DNA from: Thermoleophilaceae bacterium
GTDB taxonomy: Bacteria > Actinomycetota > Thermoleophilia > Solirubrobacterales > Thermoleophilaceae
NCBI GenBank assembly: GCA_013696425.1
Contig: JACCYP010000008.1
Span: 1-12,119 of the forward strand
Reading direction: 5' to 3'
Length of the DNA stretch: 12,119 nucleotides
Shown here: positions 1 through 6,790 of the stretch, piece by piece
Layout of the letters: every line of letters starts with the position of its first letter
How positions within the stretch are numbered: position 1 is the first letter of the stretch
Translations under genes and position numbers: made by a program
The notes under the pieces: generated by a model
Database searches by the model: none
Told to the model about the DNA's origin: nothing
Seen by the model: only the letters and a program-made list of their open reading frames with translations

Positions 1-252
1 CCTGGATGCCGGCCGCCGCTCGCGGCGGGCCGAGGAAGTCCTCGGCGCGGCCGCGCGGCTCCGGGAGGAGCGGCTCGCTGCGGCTGCCGGCCGTCCAGCG
101 TCCGGCGCGGACGTCCTGGACACGCTGCCGGCGCTTACTTCGAAGGTCTCTCCGGAATCGGCGGCCTCGGGGCCCGGCCAGTCCGCGGCACGGAACTGGC
201 TCCCGAGCATCCCGAGCAGCATCGCCAGCGACCCGACGGCCATTACGGTCAC
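1..252 (-). CDS. Partial unrecognised protein with N-terminal membrane segment
   Basis: I do not recognise this gene; it runs off the left edge, so only about 84 N-terminal residues are present. The reading frame is open with mostly G/C third positions. From GTG 252 (or ATG 243) it encodes a hydrophobic stretch (MAVGSLAMLLGMLGSQF) that looks like a membrane anchor or uncleaved signal, followed by an acidic patch and then a Ser/Arg/Ala/Pro-rich, probably disordered linker. It lies 94 bases after lgt on the same strand. No Shine-Dalgarno sits before either start. A TACCGT -10-like box at 292-287 lies about 34 bases upstream of GTG 252, so it may have its own promoter. The overlapping plus-strand frame is Arg/Ser-rich and looks like a shadow. 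The start and even the coding status are uncertain. Confidence 0.4.
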   Translation of the reverse strand, partial: MTVMAVGSLAMLLGMLGSQFRAADWPGPEAADSGETFEVSAGSVSRTSAPDAGRPAAAASRSSRSRAAAPRTSSARRERRPASR

Positions 253-303
253 CAGCGTCGTGAATGTGAGCGGTCGTGCGGTTGTGACGGTAAGAGTGCT
301 CCC

Positions 304-327
304 CGAGTCCCTTATCGGCCAGACTCG
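304..327. repeat. Short inverted repeat downstream of lgt
   Basis: CGAGTC at 304-309 and GACTCG at 322-327 form a perfect 6-bp inverted repeat around a 12-base loop. It begins 19 bases past the lgt stop. There is no T-run after it on the lgt strand, so it is a weak candidate for a terminator or RNA-stabilising hairpin and may be chance. Confidence 0.25.
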
Positions 328-346
328 TACATTTGTTTAGGTCCAG

Positions 347-1111
347 TTAGTTCTGTTGGGTTCTCCTCGTCCGCAGGCCGCCCCAACGTGCGATCAGCCC
401 GGCCCCGAACGCGATCATCACCAGCGAGATCAGCTGCGGCAGGGTGAGCCCGGCGATGACCGAGTCGTTGCGGCGGATGATCTCGACCAGCAGCCGCTCA
501 ACCCCGGCGAGCACGAGGTAGATCGCGAACAGCACTCCGGGGTCGTAGCGGTTTCTCAAACGCCAGAGCAGCAGCGCCACGCCTCCCATGGCGAGCATCT
601 CGTAGACCGGGGTGGGATGCACCTCGACTCCGGGCGGGGTGGGGACCGTGCCGTCGGGATAGCCCATCGCCCATGGCAGGTCGGAGGGCTCCCCGTAGTC
701 GCCGTCGCCCGAGAGCTGGCAGCCGACGCGCCCGATGGCGTAGCCGAGCGCGAGCGGAACGGAGCACACGTCGAGCAGCTCGCGACGGAGATATCCCCGC
801 CGCCAGGCCCAGAGGCACACGCCGATCGCACCGCCGATCATCCCCCCGAGCCACACGAGCCCGGTGCCGGAGAAGATGCTCCCGAACAGGTCGTCCGAGA
901 CGTCGTCCCAGTTCTGAATCAGGTAGTCGACGCGTGCGCCGACCAGGCCGCCCAGGAGCCCCGAGAAGATGATCTCGTAGGACCAGTCCGGCGGATGGCC
1001 GAGCTCACGCAGGCGCTTGGAGACCACCCAGCCGGCCGCGAGGAAAGCCAGCGCGAAGCAGATCCCGAAGGTCTGCAGCGTGATCGGGCCGATGTCGAGC
1101 TCGGGGAGCAC
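347..1111 (-). CDS. lgt: Prolipoprotein diacylglyceryl transferase
   Basis: Lgt is an integral membrane enzyme. It transfers diacylglyceryl from phosphatidylglycerol to the lipobox cysteine of prolipoproteins, the first step of lipoprotein maturation. The 254-residue product has the family layout: a hydrophobic N-terminus, GLVGARVDYL (55-64), WLGGMIGG (87-94), the signature GRVGCQLSGDGDYG (127-140) with the key Arg128, HPTPVYE (165-171), and GVERLLVEIIRRND (203-216) near the C-terminus. The position of the conserved His of the E. coli enzyme (HGG) appears to be taken by Leu (WLGG). Variation there occurs in other Lgt groups, so this does not argue against activity. The start is GTG, 24 bases after the M23 peptidase stop on the same strand, with no obvious Shine-Dalgarno, so the two are probably co-transcribed. 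Two likely substrates are in this window: the CWB2-like lipoprotein and the CtaG-fused lipoprotein domain. Confidence 0.95.
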   Translation of the reverse strand: MLPELDIGPITLQTFGICFALAFLAAGWVVSKRLRELGHPPDWSYEIIFSGLLGGLVGARVDYLIQNWDDVSDDLFGSIFSGTGLVWLGGMIGGAIGVCLWAWRRGYLRRELLDVCSVPLALGYAIGRVGCQLSGDGDYGEPSDLPWAMGYPDGTVPTPPGVEVHPTPVYEMLAMGGVALLLWRLRNRYDPGVLFAIYLVLAGVERLLVEIIRRNDSVIAGLTLPQLISLVMIAFGAGLIARWGGLRTRRTQQN

Positions 1112-1135
1112 GACCGGCAGTGTGACGTGCCGAGC

Positions 1136-2320
1136 CTAGAGGTAGCCCATCGGGTCCACGGGGTTCCCGTTGATCCGGACCTCGAAGTGCAGGTGGGCAC
1201 CGAAGGAGTTACCGGTGTTGCCCACGTAGCCCATCACCTCGCCCTGGCTTACCGAGGAGCCCTGTGACGTGCCATAACGCGACTGGTGCGCGTAACAGGT
1301 CGACATCGAGCTCGTGTGCTGGATGCAGGTGTAGTTGCCGTAGCCGCCGGTCACCGCGGCGAGCACCACGCGCCCGGAGTCGGCCGCGCGAATCGGCGTG
1401 CCCTCCGACGCGGGGAGGTCGATGCCCGCGTGGAGGCGCCCCCAGCGCTGACCGAAGGGCGAGCTGATCGTTCCGTTGATGGGCCAAATCAGTTCGCCGC
1501 TGCCGCGCTTGATGGGCCCCCCGTTGGTCGGCTTCCGGTCAAGCTGGCCGCCGGCTCCCTGCAGCGCACGCTGCGCCTTGATGTTCGCCGCTTCGAGCGA
1601 GCGCAAATCATCCTGGGCCTTCTGGCGCGAGTTGCGCACCTTGAACAGGACTGCACGGCGCTCGCCGCGGGCGCCGGCAAGCGTGCCCTGGGAGCGCAGC
1701 AGGCGCGACTTCGAGGTCACGAGCTCGTTCTTGCGCGCGAGGATCACGTTCGCGGCGGCCTCGGCCTTCTTCTCGAGACTCTCGAGCTGCTTCTCCTGCT
1801 TGGTCGCCTCGGCCTTCAGGCGGCGCACGGTGCGGACGATGCGCTGGTCCTGCTGGGAGATGCGGTCGATGAACTCGGCGCGGTCGAGCAGATCGGTGAA
1901 GCCGTCGGCCTCGAGCACCACGGTGAGCGCGTCGGGCTCGTCGGACTTGTAGATCTCGACGAGGCGCGCGGAGAGGGCCCGCTGGGACTTGGCGAGGTCG
2001 GCACGAAGGCGCACGAGGCGGTCGCGCGAGCGCTCGAGCCCGTCGCGGGCATCGAGCAGCTCGGCGCGCTTGCCGTCGAGGGTCGCCTGGATGCGGCGCT
2101 GGCGCGACTGGAGGCCGTTGATGTCCCCCTGCAGGCCGTCGATGCGGTTGTTGTAGCGCGAGATCGTGGACGTGAGCACGCCCTCCTTGCGCTTCTTCTT
2201 CTCGACCTTCGCCCGCTGGTTGTCGATCCGCTTGTTCAGCGGAGCAGAGAGTCCTGGCAGGGGCAGGACGACGTAGGCCATAAGGCCGAGGAGCAGTGTT
2301 GCCCAGAACCTGGACTTCAT
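1136..2320 (-). CDS. EnvC-like M23 peptidoglycan hydrolase (coiled coil + LytM domain)
   Basis: This is a secreted zinc endopeptidase or hydrolase activator acting on peptidoglycan cross-bridges. Starting at ATG 2320 it has 394 residues: a signal peptide (about 1-26, ending GLSA), a long Lys/Arg/Glu-rich coiled coil (about 30-260), a Gly-rich hinge, and an M23/LytM domain (about 277-394). All expected ligands are present: HAGID (His297, Asp301), YAH (His345) and HLHFEV (His376, His378). It is therefore probably catalytically competent, unlike the degenerate LytM domain of E. coli EnvC. The mature protein has only two cysteines (332 and 342), close to the active site. I prefer ATG 2320 to ATG 2344 because TACGGT lies 9 bases before it, the leaderless pattern seen elsewhere here, and because it removes eight residues ahead of a normal signal peptide. 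EnvC relatives usually partner with FtsEX, but no ftsEX is next to it; htpX is divergent. It probably leads an operon with lgt. Confidence 0.9.
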   Translation of the reverse strand: MKSRFWATLLLGLMAYVVLPLPGLSAPLNKRIDNQRAKVEKKKRKEGVLTSTISRYNNRIDGLQGDINGLQSRQRRIQATLDGKRAELLDARDGLERSRDRLVRLRADLAKSQRALSARLVEIYKSDEPDALTVVLEADGFTDLLDRAEFIDRISQQDQRIVRTVRRLKAEATKQEKQLESLEKKAEAAANVILARKNELVTSKSRLLRSQGTLAGARGERRAVLFKVRNSRQKAQDDLRSLEAANIKAQRALQGAGGQLDRKPTNGGPIKRGSGELIWPINGTISSPFGQRWGRLHAGIDLPASEGTPIRAADSGRVVLAAVTGGYGNYTCIQHTSSMSTCYAHQSRYGTSQGSSVSQGEVMGYVGNTGNSFGAHLHFEVRINGNPVDPMGYL

Positions 2321-2329
2321 CGGCCGCGG

Positions 2330-2335
2330 ACCGTA
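2330..2335 (-). promoter_or_regulatory. Putative -10 box of the M23 peptidase gene
   Basis: TACGGT (reading from 2335 down to 2330) lies 9 bases before ATG 2320. This fits a TAnnnT -10 element firing a leaderless or nearly leaderless transcript. I see no good -35. The same 9-base geometry occurs for the lipoprotein gene at 10686. Confidence 0.45.
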
Positions 2336-2391
2336 GCAACGCATTTTCCCTGCTCAGAGCGCTGCACCGGCCCTTGCAGGACCAGGGTTCC

Positions 2392-2397
2392 TACAAT
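2392..2397 (+). promoter_or_regulatory. Putative -10 box of htpX-pspAB
   Basis: TACAAT, close to the -10 consensus, ends 8 bases before ATG 2406. A transcript starting 7-8 bases downstream would begin at or next to that ATG, so it would be leaderless. TTGCAG at 2374-2379 is only 12 bases away and too close to be a normal -35. Confidence 0.5.
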
Positions 2398-2405
2398 GAG
2401 TGGCG

Positions 2406-3302
2406 ATGGCAGCTCCGCGCACCGTGTTTCCCCGTGACACCGGTCTTCAGTTCCGGATGCTGTTCACGTTCTTCCTGCTCGGTCTGCTGTACGTGGGCTT
2501 CGTATTCGCCCTCCTCCAGGCCGGTGCCGGCGCCGTGGTCATGCTCGTCGTCGTGGGCGGGCTGCTGTTCGGCCAGCTCTTCCTCTCGGACAAGATCGCG
2601 CTCCGAGCAATGGGCGCGCGCGAGGTCTCGCCCGAGGAGGCACCTGGCCTCCACGCGATGATCGAGCGCCTCTGCATCCAGGCCGATCTGCCCAAGCCGA
2701 AGATCGCAGTGGCCGACACCGAGGTCCCCAACGCCTTCGCCATGGGCCGCTCCAAGAAAGCCGCGGTGGTGTGCGCCACCACCGGGATCATGCGCACGCT
2801 CGAGCCCGCCGAGCTCGAGGCCGTAATGGCCCACGAGCTCGCGCACGTGAAGAACCGCGACGTGATGATCATGACCGTCGCCTCCTTCTTCGCCTCGATC
2901 GCCTCGATGATCGCCCAGTTCTCGTTCTTCTTCGGCGGCACCGACGACGACTCCCCTTCGGGCCTGGTCATCTTCCTCGTCTCGATCGTGGTGTACGCGA
3001 TCTCCTTCATGCTGATGCTGGCCCTCTCGCGTTACCGCGAGTTCACGGCCGACCGCGGCGCCGCGCTCATCACCGGCCGACCGAGCGCGCTGGCCTCGGC
3101 GCTCATCAAGGTCTCCGGCCAGATGCAGCACGTGCCGGAACGCGACCTGCGCGCCGCCGGCGAGATGAACGCCTTCTTCATCGTCCCGACGAGCGTCAAG
3201 AACACGATGCAGACCATCTTCGCCACGCACCCGCCTCTGGAAGCCCGGATCGCGCGCCTCGAGCAGATGGAGTCCGCGCTCCAGGCCCCCATCACCGCCT
3301 AG
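2406..3302 (+). CDS. htpX: HtpX-type membrane zinc metalloprotease (M48B)
   Basis: HtpX proteases sit in the cytoplasmic membrane and degrade misfolded membrane proteins under envelope stress. The 298-residue product has two N-terminal membrane segments (about 16-36 and 40-60), the zinc motif HELAH (His143, Glu144, His147) followed by VKNRD, a further hydrophobic pair (about 155-178 and 186-208), and the third ligand Glu212 in REFTADRGAA. The C-terminal HPPLEARIARLEQ is also typical. The start is set at ATG 2406 on the TACAAT spacing; GTG 2400 in the same frame would add two residues. pspAB follows 11 bases later. HtpX next to PspA-associated proteins fits a membrane-stress module, and the rest of that module (pspA-pspAA) is about 2 kb away on the other strand. 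Confidence 0.95.
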   Translation: MAAPRTVFPRDTGLQFRMLFTFFLLGLLYVGFVFALLQAGAGAVVMLVVVGGLLFGQLFLSDKIALRAMGAREVSPEEAPGLHAMIERLCIQADLPKPKIAVADTEVPNAFAMGRSKKAAVVCATTGIMRTLEPAELEAVMAHELAHVKNRDVMIMTVASFFASIASMIAQFSFFFGGTDDDSPSGLVIFLVSIVVYAISFMLMLALSRYREFTADRGAALITGRPSALASALIKVSGQMQHVPERDLRAAGEMNAFFIVPTSVKNTMQTIFATHPPLEARIARLEQMESALQAPITA

Positions 3303-3313
3303 CGGCACACGGC

Positions 3314-3889
3314 TTGGGCTTCCTCGACGGTCTTCTCGGCGGCAAGCGCAAGCTCAACACGCCCGCGCCCGACCGCCTGTTCGCGATGACCACCGCCAAC
3401 ATCACGTTCGAGACCGCGCTCAACCTCAAGCACAAGCAGGCGGCCGGCATCGTCTTCCAGGCCCTCGGCACGGCCGACTTCGCCCAGATCCTCAAGGAGA
3501 CCGAGGAGCTCGTGCGCGGCTCCGCCGAGGACACCGGCACGGTGGTCGAGTCCTCCGAGGACGAGTTCGGCTACCGCTGGATCGTCCTCAAGGACTCCGA
3601 CTTCGACGACCTCGTGGTGGCCGTGAACACCGTCTCGACCCAGCTCGAGGGCGAGGGCTACGGCGACCGCCTGCTCGCGGCCGTGTTCGCCTTCGAGGAG
3701 GAGCGCCGCCCGGTGTACTTCATCTACAACTACAAGCGCGGCGCCTTCTACCCCTTCGTCCCGAAGGACGCCGCCGGCAAGTCGCGCGACACCGAACGCG
3801 AGCTGCGCCTGAAGGCACAGATCGCCGCCGAGCTCCCCCTCGAGCCCGAGATGGAGCGCTGGTTCCCCCTCTGGGAGATCCCGCTCTAG
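3314..3889 (+). CDS. pspAB: PspA-associated protein PspAB
   Basis: The product matches the PspAB family in length (191 residues) and in features recalled from the family: MGFLDGLLGG at the N-terminus, a DRLFAMTTA block (20-28), EFGYRW (84-89), a DFDDLV segment (96-101), YNYKRGAFYPF (138-148), and the C-terminal ERWFPLWEIPL (181-191). It is soluble and has no signal peptide or membrane segment. Its biochemical role is not established; the family is tied to PspA and HtpX by genome context. The start is TTG 3314 because the family N-terminus begins exactly there; the later ATG 3388 would delete conserved residues. There is no Shine-Dalgarno, and the gene begins 11 bases after htpX, so translation may be coupled to the upstream gene. 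The end faces the marR gene with only 15 bases between. Confidence 0.88.
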   Translation: MGFLDGLLGGKRKLNTPAPDRLFAMTTANITFETALNLKHKQAAGIVFQALGTADFAQILKETEELVRGSAEDTGTVVESSEDEFGYRWIVLKDSDFDDLVVAVNTVSTQLEGEGYGDRLLAAVFAFEEERRPVYFIYNYKRGAFYPFVPKDAAGKSRDTERELRLKAQIAAELPLEPEMERWFPLWEIPL

Positions 3890-3904
3890 CCGGGCGGCTC
3901 CGGG

Positions 3905-4417
3905 TCAGCGGAACATCTCCGCAATCGGGTCGAGGCGGCGGGGCATCAGCGCCTCGAGGATCGCGAGCAGAGCCTTCAGGGCGCTCGGCTTCAGCTCCGC
4001 GAGGATCTGCACCTCCGCCTCCTCGATCGCCTTCGCGATGCCGCCCGCGACCTCCTTGCCGCGCTCGGTCGGGATCAGGGTCGCCGACCTTCCGTCGTAG
4101 CTGCCTATCCGCCCGGCAAGACCGGCGCGCTCGAGGCTCTGCAGCGCGCGGGTGACGTCGGGGCGGCCGATCGCTGCGCGCTCCGCGAGCAGGCTGGGCC
4201 TAAGTGGCCCCTCGTCGGCCAGGACGAGCAGGGTCTTGGCTTCCCGCGCCGTGAGGTACTGGTCTTCCGCGATCGCGTCGATCTCTCGCTGGAGAACGCG
4301 GCCCACCTCGATCAGCGGGAAGCTCACGTGCCGGCTTAGCGCGGACCCGAGCACCAAGGGCATCGCGCGCCGCGACGCCTCGAAGACGTTCGCCGGCTTC
4401 CTACGTGGATCGCTCAC
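3905..4417 (-). CDS. MarR-family winged-helix transcriptional regulator
   Basis: The 170-residue product has the MarR arrangement. An N-terminal dimerisation helix region is followed by a winged helix-turn-helix (LTAREAKTLLVLADEGPLRP, then LLAERAAIGRPDVTRALQSL), a wing with GRSATLIPTERGKE, and C-terminal helices. MarR proteins are dimeric DNA-binding regulators that usually sense small aromatic or lipid-like ligands; the ligand here is unknown. The start is GTG 4417, preceded four bases upstream by a strong GGAGGGG ribosome site (4422-4428). A TTG at 4471 would add 18 residues without such a site and run through the palindrome at 4437-4451. The gene is divergent from the acyl-CoA dehydrogenase at 4571, its most likely target, along with itself. 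It ends tail to tail with pspAB. Confidence 0.88.
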   Translation of the reverse strand: MSDPRRKPANVFEASRRAMPLVLGSALSRHVSFPLIEVGRVLQREIDAIAEDQYLTAREAKTLLVLADEGPLRPSLLAERAAIGRPDVTRALQSLERAGLAGRIGSYDGRSATLIPTERGKEVAGGIAKAIEEAEVQILAELKPSALKALLAILEALMPRRLDPIAEMFR

Positions 4418-4436
4418 GTAACCCCTCCGCGGACCG

Positions 4437-4451
4437 GTTGGCATCGCCAAC
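4437..4451. promoter_or_regulatory. Candidate MarR operator palindrome
   Basis: GTTGGC-ATC-GCCAAC is a perfect inverted repeat with 6-bp arms and a 3-bp centre. It lies 20 bases before the marR start, in the 153-base space between the divergent marR and acyl-CoA dehydrogenase genes. Size and position suit an autoregulatory MarR dimer site. Binding by this protein is inferred. Confidence 0.5.
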
Positions 4452-4558
4452 GATTTCGCTGTCGTGGACAACGGTCGCCGGACAGGGGCACGCGATCGTT
4501 CTCGGCGGGATCATGGTCCTTCAAGGGAGCTGGCGGCCGGATTTCACCCCCTCCGGGG

Positions 4559-4564
4559 TAGGGT
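4559..4564 (+). promoter_or_regulatory. Putative -10 box, leaderless acyl-CoA dehydrogenase promoter
   Basis: TAGGGT ends 6 bases before ATG 4571, the typical spacing for a leaderless actinobacterial gene. No Shine-Dalgarno at normal spacing precedes the ATG, and no clear -35 is visible. Confidence 0.5.
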
Positions 4565-4570
4565 GGCCGC

Positions 4571-5752
4571 ATGTCCACCCTCGAGCTGAACCTCCATCCG
4601 ATCCTGCCCGATGCGGAGGAGCAGATGCTCCGCGAGACGGTGTATGCGATCACCTCGTCGTACGGCCAGGCCTACACGCGCAGTCTGCGCGAGGAGGACC
4701 GCCCGCCCACCGAGCTGTGGGACGAGCTCGCGGGCAAGGGCTACATGGGCGTGAACATTCCCGAGGAGTACGGCGGGGGCGGCCTCGGGATGCTGGCGCT
4801 GTCCGCCGTCGGCGAGGAGCTCGCGGCCGCGGGCTGCCCGCTGCTCCTGATCGTGGTCTCCCCCGCGATCGCCGGGTCGATCCTCACCAAGCACGGCACC
4901 GAGGAGCAGAAGGAGCGCTGGCTGCGCGGCATCGGCGACGGAACGACGAAGCTCGCCTTCGGCATCACCGAGCCCGACGCGGGGACGAACTCCCACAACC
5001 TTTCGACCTCGCTCAAGCCGAGTGAGGACGGCGGCTACCTGCTCACCGGCCAGAAGACCTACATCTCGGGCGTCGAGGATGCCGACGCGGTGCTCGTGGT
5101 CGCGCGCGGGCGCAACGACGACGGGAGCCTCGGCCTGCCGAGCCTCGTGATCGTGGACGTGGACGCGCCGGGCTTCACCCGCCAGGAGATCCCGATGGCC
5201 GTGAAGGGCGCCGACAAGCAGTGGACCCTCTTCTTCGAGAACGTCGAGGTGGAGGAGGAGCGGCTGATCGGCGGCTTCAATGGCGGCCTTGGCCCGATCT
5301 TCGACGGCCTCAACCCCGAGCGGATCATGGGCGCGGCGATCTCCACGGGCGTCGGGCGCCGCGCGCTCGATCAGGGCGCCCAGTACGCGCGCGAGCGCGA
5401 GGTATGGGGCAAGCCGATCGCCACCCACCAGGGCGTCGCGCATCCGCTGGCGGAGTCGAAGATCGAGCTCGAGCTCGCGCGCCTGATGACGCGCAAGGCG
5501 GCCTCGCTCTACGACGCCGGCGCGAAGGGCGCGGGCGAGGCGTCGAACATGGCGAAGTACGCGGCCGCCGAGGCGGGCATCAGCTGCGTGGACAACGCGA
5601 TCCAGGCGCACGGCGGCAACGGCTTCGCGCTCGAGTACGGCCTGACCGACATGTATTGGGGAGTGCGCGTGGCGCGCACCGCCCCGGTGTCACGCGAAAT
5701 GGTCCTGAACTACGTGGCCGAGCACAGTCTCGGCCTGCCGAAGTCGTACTAG
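4571..5752 (+). CDS. Acyl-CoA dehydrogenase (FadE-like)
   Basis: This is a flavin enzyme that introduces the alpha-beta double bond into acyl-CoA thioesters. The 393-residue length is normal. Visible features are the N-terminal helical domain with VNIPEEYGGGGLG (61-73), the FAD/substrate strand FGITEPDAGTNS (130-141), LLTGQKTYISG (157-167), the C-terminal helical domain with YAREREVWGKPIATHQGVAH (272-291), and AIQAHGGNGFALEYGL (343-358). The usual C-terminal catalytic Glu motif (YEGT-like) is absent; that place reads MYWGVRVARTAPVSREM. The general base may be Glu250 in LNPERI, at the position used by isovaleryl- and long-chain enzymes; this is inference. Substrate is unknown. It is divergent from marR, probably leaderless, and its stop codon interlocks with that of pspAA. 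Confidence 0.93.
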   Translation: MSTLELNLHPILPDAEEQMLRETVYAITSSYGQAYTRSLREEDRPPTELWDELAGKGYMGVNIPEEYGGGGLGMLALSAVGEELAAAGCPLLLIVVSPAIAGSILTKHGTEEQKERWLRGIGDGTTKLAFGITEPDAGTNSHNLSTSLKPSEDGGYLLTGQKTYISGVEDADAVLVVARGRNDDGSLGLPSLVIVDVDAPGFTRQEIPMAVKGADKQWTLFFENVEVEEERLIGGFNGGLGPIFDGLNPERIMGAAISTGVGRRALDQGAQYAREREVWGKPIATHQGVAHPLAESKIELELARLMTRKAASLYDAGAKGAGEASNMAKYAAAEAGISCVDNAIQAHGGNGFALEYGLTDMYWGVRVARTAPVSREMVLNYVAEHSLGLPKSY

Positions 5753-6027
5753 TCCGGAATCAGCCCTTCGCCTGTGAACTCCTCACAGGCCTCCTCGAAC
5801 GTGATGTCGCGCGGCGGCAAGATCACGTTCGACTCCACAAGTTCGTCATCGTCCAGTGCCTCGCCATCCTTCTCCACCAGCGCAAGCATCTGACCCCATA
5901 GGTCCTGGAACTTGGCCTCGTCGCCCGCGTCCGCGGCGGCTACGGCCTCGTTGTCGAGCTGGTTGAGGCGGTCGGCGTCATCGTCCGGGAGGCGGTACTG
6001 GCCCTCACCCGAGATACGGACGATCAC
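5749..6027 (-). CDS. pspAA: PspA-associated protein PspAA
   Basis: This is a small acidic cytosolic protein of 92 residues, the size of the PspAA family. It has the family opening MIVRISGEGQYRL, a central helical region with many Asp/Ala/Glu, and the closing pattern SNVILPPRDITFEEA...GEGLIPD. PspAA is known as a conserved companion of actinobacterial and archaeal PspA; its mechanism is not settled. The GTG start overlaps the pspA TGA stop by three bases (sequence GTGA), indicating translational coupling and one operon. At the other end its TAG stop shares a CTAG tetranucleotide with the stop of the convergent acyl-CoA dehydrogenase, so there is no room for a terminator between them. Confidence 0.9.
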   Translation of the reverse strand: MIVRISGEGQYRLPDDDADRLNQLDNEAVAAADAGDEAKFQDLWGQMLALVEKDGEALDDDELVESNVILPPRDITFEEACEEFTGEGLIPD

Positions 6028-6779
6028 GCGCCCTCCTTCCCTTCCTCGAGCGCGGGTGCCTCGCCATCGCCGGATCCGAGCTCGGCCTTCAGCTTGGCGA
6101 GCTCGTCGTCGACCTGGGCGCCCTGGCCGAGCGACTCGAGCTGGCGGTCGATGTCGTCCTTGCCCTCGCCGAGCTGGGAGAGATCGTCGAACGTGCCGGC
6201 GGCCTCGAGCTCCTCGACGGCGCCCGCGCGGGCCTTCATGTCCTCGGTCTTGTCCTCGGCGCGCTGGATCGCCATCCCGAGGTCGGCCATCTCCTCGCCG
6301 ACACCGTTGGCCGCCTCGCCGATGCGCACCTGCGCCTCGGCGGCGGAGTACTGCGCCTTGATGACCTCCTTCTTGGAGCGGAACGCCTCGATCTTCTGGC
6401 GCAGCTTCTGCTCGTTGGCCACCAGGGACTCCTGGTTCTTCTCGAGCTCCGCGATCTGGGTGTCGAGCGACTGCATCTCGGTCTGAATCGCGGTCTTGCG
6501 CTCGAGCGCCATCCGCGCGAGATCCTCCTTGCCCTGCGAGAGCGCCTGGCGCGCCTGGGTGTCGAGCTTCACCACCTGCTGCTCGAGCTTCTGGGTCTGC
6601 ATCTGGAGGCGCTTCTTCGACGTCGTGACGTCGGCGATCCCCTTCTTCACGTTCTGCAGCAGCTCGAGCTGCTTCTGGTAGCCGTAGTCGAGCGTCTCCG
6701 CGGGATCCTCGGCGCGGTCGAGCATCTTCGAGATCTTGGACTTCACAACTGTGGACATCCGACCGCCGAGACCTGCCAC
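6024..6779 (-). CDS. pspA: PspA/IM30 (Vipp1) family membrane-stress protein
   Basis: PspA proteins are ESCRT-III-related, oligomerise on the inner leaflet of the cytoplasmic membrane and protect it from leakage. The 251-residue product shows an N-terminal amphipathic stretch, the motif LDRAEDPAETLDYGYQKQ (20-37), a long Gln/Lys/Glu-rich helical coiled coil (about 38-190), and a Gly/Glu-rich, probably disordered tail after residue 225. It lacks a signal peptide. The start is GTG 6779, with a full AGGAGG five bases upstream; ATG 6758 in the same frame has no such site. It lies 9 bases after the CtaG-lipoprotein fusion gene and is coupled to pspAA, so all three probably form one transcript. Its functional partners HtpX and PspAB are encoded at 2406-3889 on the opposite strand. 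Confidence 0.94.
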   Translation of the reverse strand: MAGLGGRMSTVVKSKISKMLDRAEDPAETLDYGYQKQLELLQNVKKGIADVTTSKKRLQMQTQKLEQQVVKLDTQARQALSQGKEDLARMALERKTAIQTEMQSLDTQIAELEKNQESLVANEQKLRQKIEAFRSKKEVIKAQYSAAEAQVRIGEAANGVGEEMADLGMAIQRAEDKTEDMKARAGAVEELEAAGTFDDLSQLGEGKDDIDRQLESLGQGAQVDDELAKLKAELGSGDGEAPALEEGKEGA

Positions 6780-6784
6780 GCGCT

Positions 6785-6790
6785 CCTCCT
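6785..6790 (-). promoter_or_regulatory. Strong pspA ribosome binding site
   Basis: AGGAGG reads from 6790 down to 6785, five bases before GTG 6779. It overlaps the stop codon of the upstream fusion gene (6791-6789). This fixes the pspA start and is one of the few consensus ribosome sites in the window. Confidence 0.7.

Noticed and set aside
2321..2344. ATG 2344 as the M23 peptidase start
   Set aside because: AGGG is only three bases before it, and it adds MRCYGPRP ahead of a normal signal peptide. ATG 2320 has the TACGGT-N9 pattern.
2374..2397. TTGCAG/TACAAT as a standard -35/-10 promoter for htpX
   Set aside because: The spacing is 12 bases instead of about 17; only the -10 box is kept.
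356..2437. Long plus-strand frames (356-1267, 1286-2437) opposite lgt and the M23 peptidase
   Set aside because: Their products are His/Arg/Ala-rich mirror translations with no domain. The minus-strand frames give clear Lgt and M23 proteins.
2391..3308. Minus-strand frame of 305 residues opposite htpX
   Set aside because: The product is low-complexity, rich in His, Glu, Gly and Arg, and antisense to a complete HtpX with its zinc motif.
3888..3899. AGCC-GGGC-GGCT hairpin between pspAB and marR as a terminator
   Set aside because: It has a four-base-pair stem overlapping the stop codon and no T-run; such hairpins are expected by chance in this GC-rich sequence.
4544..5611. Minus-strand frame of 355 residues opposite the first acyl-CoA dehydrogenase
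   Set aside because: It is a high-GC shadow with no recognisable motif; the plus strand encodes a full-length enzyme.
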